A stretch of 8,085 bases of DNA from an uncultured Bacilli bacterium. GTDB taxonomy: Bacteria > Bacillota_I > Bacilli_A > RF39 > UBA660. The stretch's first letter is position 1. Each line of letters begins with the position of its first letter. Location: assembly GCA_944331815.1 (NCBI GenBank), contig CALVIQ010000011.1:1-8085 (forward strand), given 5' to 3'. The notes below the pieces were generated by a model that worked only from the letters and a program-made list of their open reading frames with translations, was not told where the DNA came from and searched no databases. Positions 5,959 to 8,085 of this stretch are shown piece after piece. Position numbers and translations under genes: made by a program.

Positions 5959-7326
5959 ATGGATTTAAAAGCTTTATATGAAAATATTTCTGAGTATTTA
6001 TCTAAAGAAATAATATTAGAGGGTTGGATTAGGAATCATCGTAAACAAAAAGAATTTGGATTCATTGATTTTTATGATGGTACTTGTTTTAAAAGTATTC
6101 AAGTAGTATATGATAATAAATTAAATAATTTTGATTTTATTTCTAAATTAAGAGTAGGTTGTGCAATTAAAGTAGTAGGTACTTTAGCTAAATCACTTGG
6201 TAGTGGACAAGATTATGAAGTAGTAGCTAAAGATGTTATTTTATTAGGTGATTGTCCAGAGGATTATCCGATTCAACCTAAAAGACATACACGTGAATTT
6301 TTAAGAGAAGTAGCTTATTTAAGACCTCGTACAAATTTATTTCAAGCTGTGTTTAGAGTGAGAAGTGTAGCAGCATATGCCATTCATAATTATTTTCAAA
6401 AAAATGGTTATGTTTATTTTCATGCTCCAATTATTACTGCAAGTGATTGTGAAGGAGCAGGTGAAATGTTTCAAGTTACTACATTAGATTTAAACAGAGT
6501 AAATGGTAAACCAGATTATAGTAAAGATTTCTTTGGTAAACCTGCTAATTTAACAGTATCTGGTCAATTACAAGCTGAAACATTTGCTTTAGCTTACAAA
6601 AAAACTTATACATTCGGTCCTACTTTTAGAGCAGAAAATTCAAATACTAAAACACATGCATCTGAATTTTGGATGATTGAACCAGAAATTGCTTTCTGTG
6701 ATTTAAAACAAGATATGGATATTATGGAAGAAATGCTTAAATATGTAGTTAAATATGTTTTAGATAATTGTGAATCTGAAATGAAATTTTTAGATCAATT
6801 TGTTGAAAAAGGATTATTAGATAAATTAAATAAATTAGTTACATCTAAATTTACTCGTGTTACTCATGAAGAGGTAATTAAAATATTAAAAGAAGCTAAA
6901 GTTGATTTTGAATTCAAACCAGAATATGGAGAAGATATTGCTAAAGAACATGAAAAATATATTACTGAATATTTTAATGGCCCAGTATTTATAACTGATT
7001 GGCCAAAAGATATTAAAGCTTTTTATATGAAATTAAATCCAGATGGTAAAACAGTTGCTGCTGTTGATTTAGAAGTTCCAGGTGCAGGTGAATTAATGGG
7101 TGGATCTCAAAGAGAAGAAGATTATGATAAATTGATTAATAGAATGAAACAATTAAATATGCCAATGGAAGGTATGGAATGGTATTTAAATTTAAGAAAA
7201 TTTGGCGGTTGTGTTCATTCAGGATTTGGAATGGGGTTTGAAAGATTATTAATTTATTTAACTGGTGTTGAAAATATTCGTGATGTAATACCATATCCAA
7301 GAACACCAGGTAATTGTGAATATTAA
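5959..7326 (+). CDS. asnS: Asparagine--tRNA ligase (AsnRS)
   Basis: Class IIb aminoacyl-tRNA synthetase: charges tRNA-Asn with asparagine using ATP, in the cytoplasm. The 455 residues are close to the bacterial norm (about 463-466). Residues 16-100 form the OB-fold anticodon-binding domain (L-E-G-W-I-R-N-H-R-K-Q, G-F-I-D-F-Y-D-G). The catalytic core follows, with motif 1 around 136-160, family signature G-E-M-F-Q-V-T (168-174), motif 2 F-R-A-E-N-S-N-T-K-T-H (223-233) with E-F-W-M-I-E-P-E (236-243), and motif 3 G-F-G-M-G-F-E-R-L (422-430). G-G-S-Q-R-E (381-386) and the C-terminal P-Y-P-R-T-P-G-N-C-E-Y are also typical; the latter, together with the Asn-type motif 2, separates it from AspRS. 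No truncation or missing key residue is seen. Its presence implies direct Asn-tRNA charging. It lies third in the pcrA cluster, with no separate promoter or T-box seen upstream. Confidence 0.96.
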   Translation: MDLKALYENISEYLSKEIILEGWIRNHRKQKEFGFIDFYDGTCFKSIQVVYDNKLNNFDFISKLRVGCAIKVVGTLAKSLGSGQDYEVVAKDVILLGDCPEDYPIQPKRHTREFLREVAYLRPRTNLFQAVFRVRSVAAYAIHNYFQKNGYVYFHAPIITASDCEGAGEMFQVTTLDLNRVNGKPDYSKDFFGKPANLTVSGQLQAETFALAYKKTYTFGPTFRAENSNTKTHASEFWMIEPEIAFCDLKQDMDIMEEMLKYVVKYVLDNCESEMKFLDQFVEKGLLDKLNKLVTSKFTRVTHEEVIKILKEAKVDFEFKPEYGEDIAKEHEKYITEYFNGPVFITDWPKDIKAFYMKLNPDGKTVAAVDLEVPGAGELMGGSQREEDYDKLINRMKQLNMPMEGMEWYLNLRKFGGCVHSGFGMGFERLLIYLTGVENIRDVIPYPRTPGNCEY

Positions 7327-7338
7327 GAGGTGGTTAAT

Positions 7339-8085
7339 TTGAAAAAAGGGTTTACTTTAACTGAATTAATAGGTGTAGTAATTATTTTAGCTTTAATTGC
7401 TTTATTAGCTTTCCCACCTATTTTAAATGCAATTAGAGGAACTAGAACTGAATTAAGTGATGCTAGTAAAGAAATTTTATATAATGCAACTAATCTTTAT
7501 GTTTCTGAAAATTTAAATGATTTTCCTAAAAATAATGGTAATACATTTTGTGTAACTTTAAATACTTTAGTATCAAAAGAATATTTACCAACTAAAGTAT
7601 ATGATTCAATTACAGGTGAAGAAATATCACAAGATAGTTTAATTGAAATTAAAGTTGAAAATGATTCTTATACTTATAGTATGAATAATGAATGTGTGGA
7701 ATATGTTTATAATCCATATTCTTTAATAAATATATTATTAAAACAATATTCAGAAGATAATTCTACAGGCTTAGTAAAAGATAGTACAAATTCTAATATA
7801 TATTACTATACTGGAACTAATGAAGAAGTAGCAAACAATTTTTTATGGTATGGAGGACATCAATGGCGAGTAATAGAATTTGATACAAATGATAATACAT
7901 TAACTTTGATAACTCAACAACCATTAACATCAATTTCCCTAGCCAGTGCCGTATGGGAAACTGAAGAAGCATATAATAATAGTTATATAAAAACTTGGTT
8001 AAATGAGTATTTTTGGAATAGTTTAGATAGTAGTATACAAGCTAATATATTGGATTCAACATTTAATATAGGAATATATACAGAT
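7339..8085 (+). CDS. Type IV prepilin-like protein with a DUF6273-like C-terminal domain, 3' end outside the window
   Basis: The 249 visible residues run open to the right edge. The start is TTG (7339-7341), five bases after AGGTGG (7328-7333). It is fixed by the prepilin leader that follows at once: M-K-K-G4 then F5-T-L-T-E9, with the peptidase cut expected between G4 and F5 and Glu at mature position 5, then a hydrophobic helix to about residue 29. Such proteins are cut and N-methylated by PilD-type peptidase and assembled into pili or pseudopili. Two cysteines (71 and 119) lie in the pilin-like head and could pair. After a Ser/Asn/Thr-rich linker (about 138-155), residues 167-235 (F-L-W-Y-G-G-H-Q-W-R-V-I, later Y-I-K-T-W-L-N-E-Y-F-W-N-S-L) resemble the DUF6273 type, whose function is unknown. 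It follows asnS by 12 bases and is probably co-transcribed. No peptidase or pilus ATPase gene is in view. The prepilin call is firm; the domain name is from memory of the pattern. Confidence 0.85.
   Translation, partial: MKKGFTLTELIGVVIILALIALLAFPPILNAIRGTRTELSDASKEILYNATNLYVSENLNDFPKNNGNTFCVTLNTLVSKEYLPTKVYDSITGEEISQDSLIEIKVENDSYTYSMNNECVEYVYNPYSLINILLKQYSEDNSTGLVKDSTNSNIYYYTGTNEEVANNFLWYGGHQWRVIEFDTNDNTLTLITQQPLTSISLASAVWETEEAYNNSYIKTWLNEYFWNSLDSSIQANILDSTFNIGIYTD

Noticed and set aside
1..8085. tRNA, rRNA, CRISPR or replication-origin signals
   Set aside because: No cloverleaf-like G+C-rich segment, no regularly spaced repeat series and no DnaA-box cluster was seen in the few gaps, all of which are under 100 bases.

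Overview
The window reads as chromosome of a very AT-rich, low-GC Gram-positive bacterium using the standard code. Trp is written TGG throughout the long genes, and rnr and the broken transporter gene appear to end in TGA. AGGAGG-type ribosome binding sites precede every complete gene. Spot counts give about 23% G+C in asnS. The set of genes (short RNase R, PcrA, bacterial AsnRS, a prepilin carrying what looks like a DUF6273-type C-terminal domain, and single-membrane-segment small proteins) suggests one of the uncultured gut Bacilli (RF39-like or a relative). That placement is inference from gene style, not a phylogeny.

Left part (1 to about 1095): the end of an integrated mobile element. 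It holds the C-terminal two thirds of a large serine recombinase, open at the left edge and richer in G+C than the rest, then about 70 bp of non-coding DNA with repeats. Facing it on the minus strand is the 5' half of an NMT1/THI5-like substrate-binding protein gene. Its reading frame is normal up to a conserved I-I-G-G-R stretch, then runs into element DNA and stops 8 codons later. The simplest reading is that the recombinase-encoding element inserted into this gene and the other half lies beyond the left edge.

Middle (1518 to 5777): rnr (RNase R) on the minus strand lies directly upstream of the broken transporter gene, separated by a compact intrinsic terminator that overlaps a candidate promoter for that gene. 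rnr diverges from pcrA (UvrD-family helicase) across a 95 bp gap holding back-to-back candidate promoters, both with extended -10 elements and very short leaders.

Right part (3723 to 8085): pcrA, a previously uncalled 55-codon membrane protein gene, asnS (asparaginyl-tRNA synthetase) and a TTG-started type IV prepilin-like gene are packed head to tail with gaps of 2, 11 and 12 bp. At two of the three junctions the ribosome binding site overlaps the end of the upstream gene, and at the third it lies immediately after the stop. They are probably one transcription unit, although their known functions are unrelated. The prepilin-like gene runs off the right edge. There is no RNA gene, CRISPR array, or non-coding gap over 300 bases.
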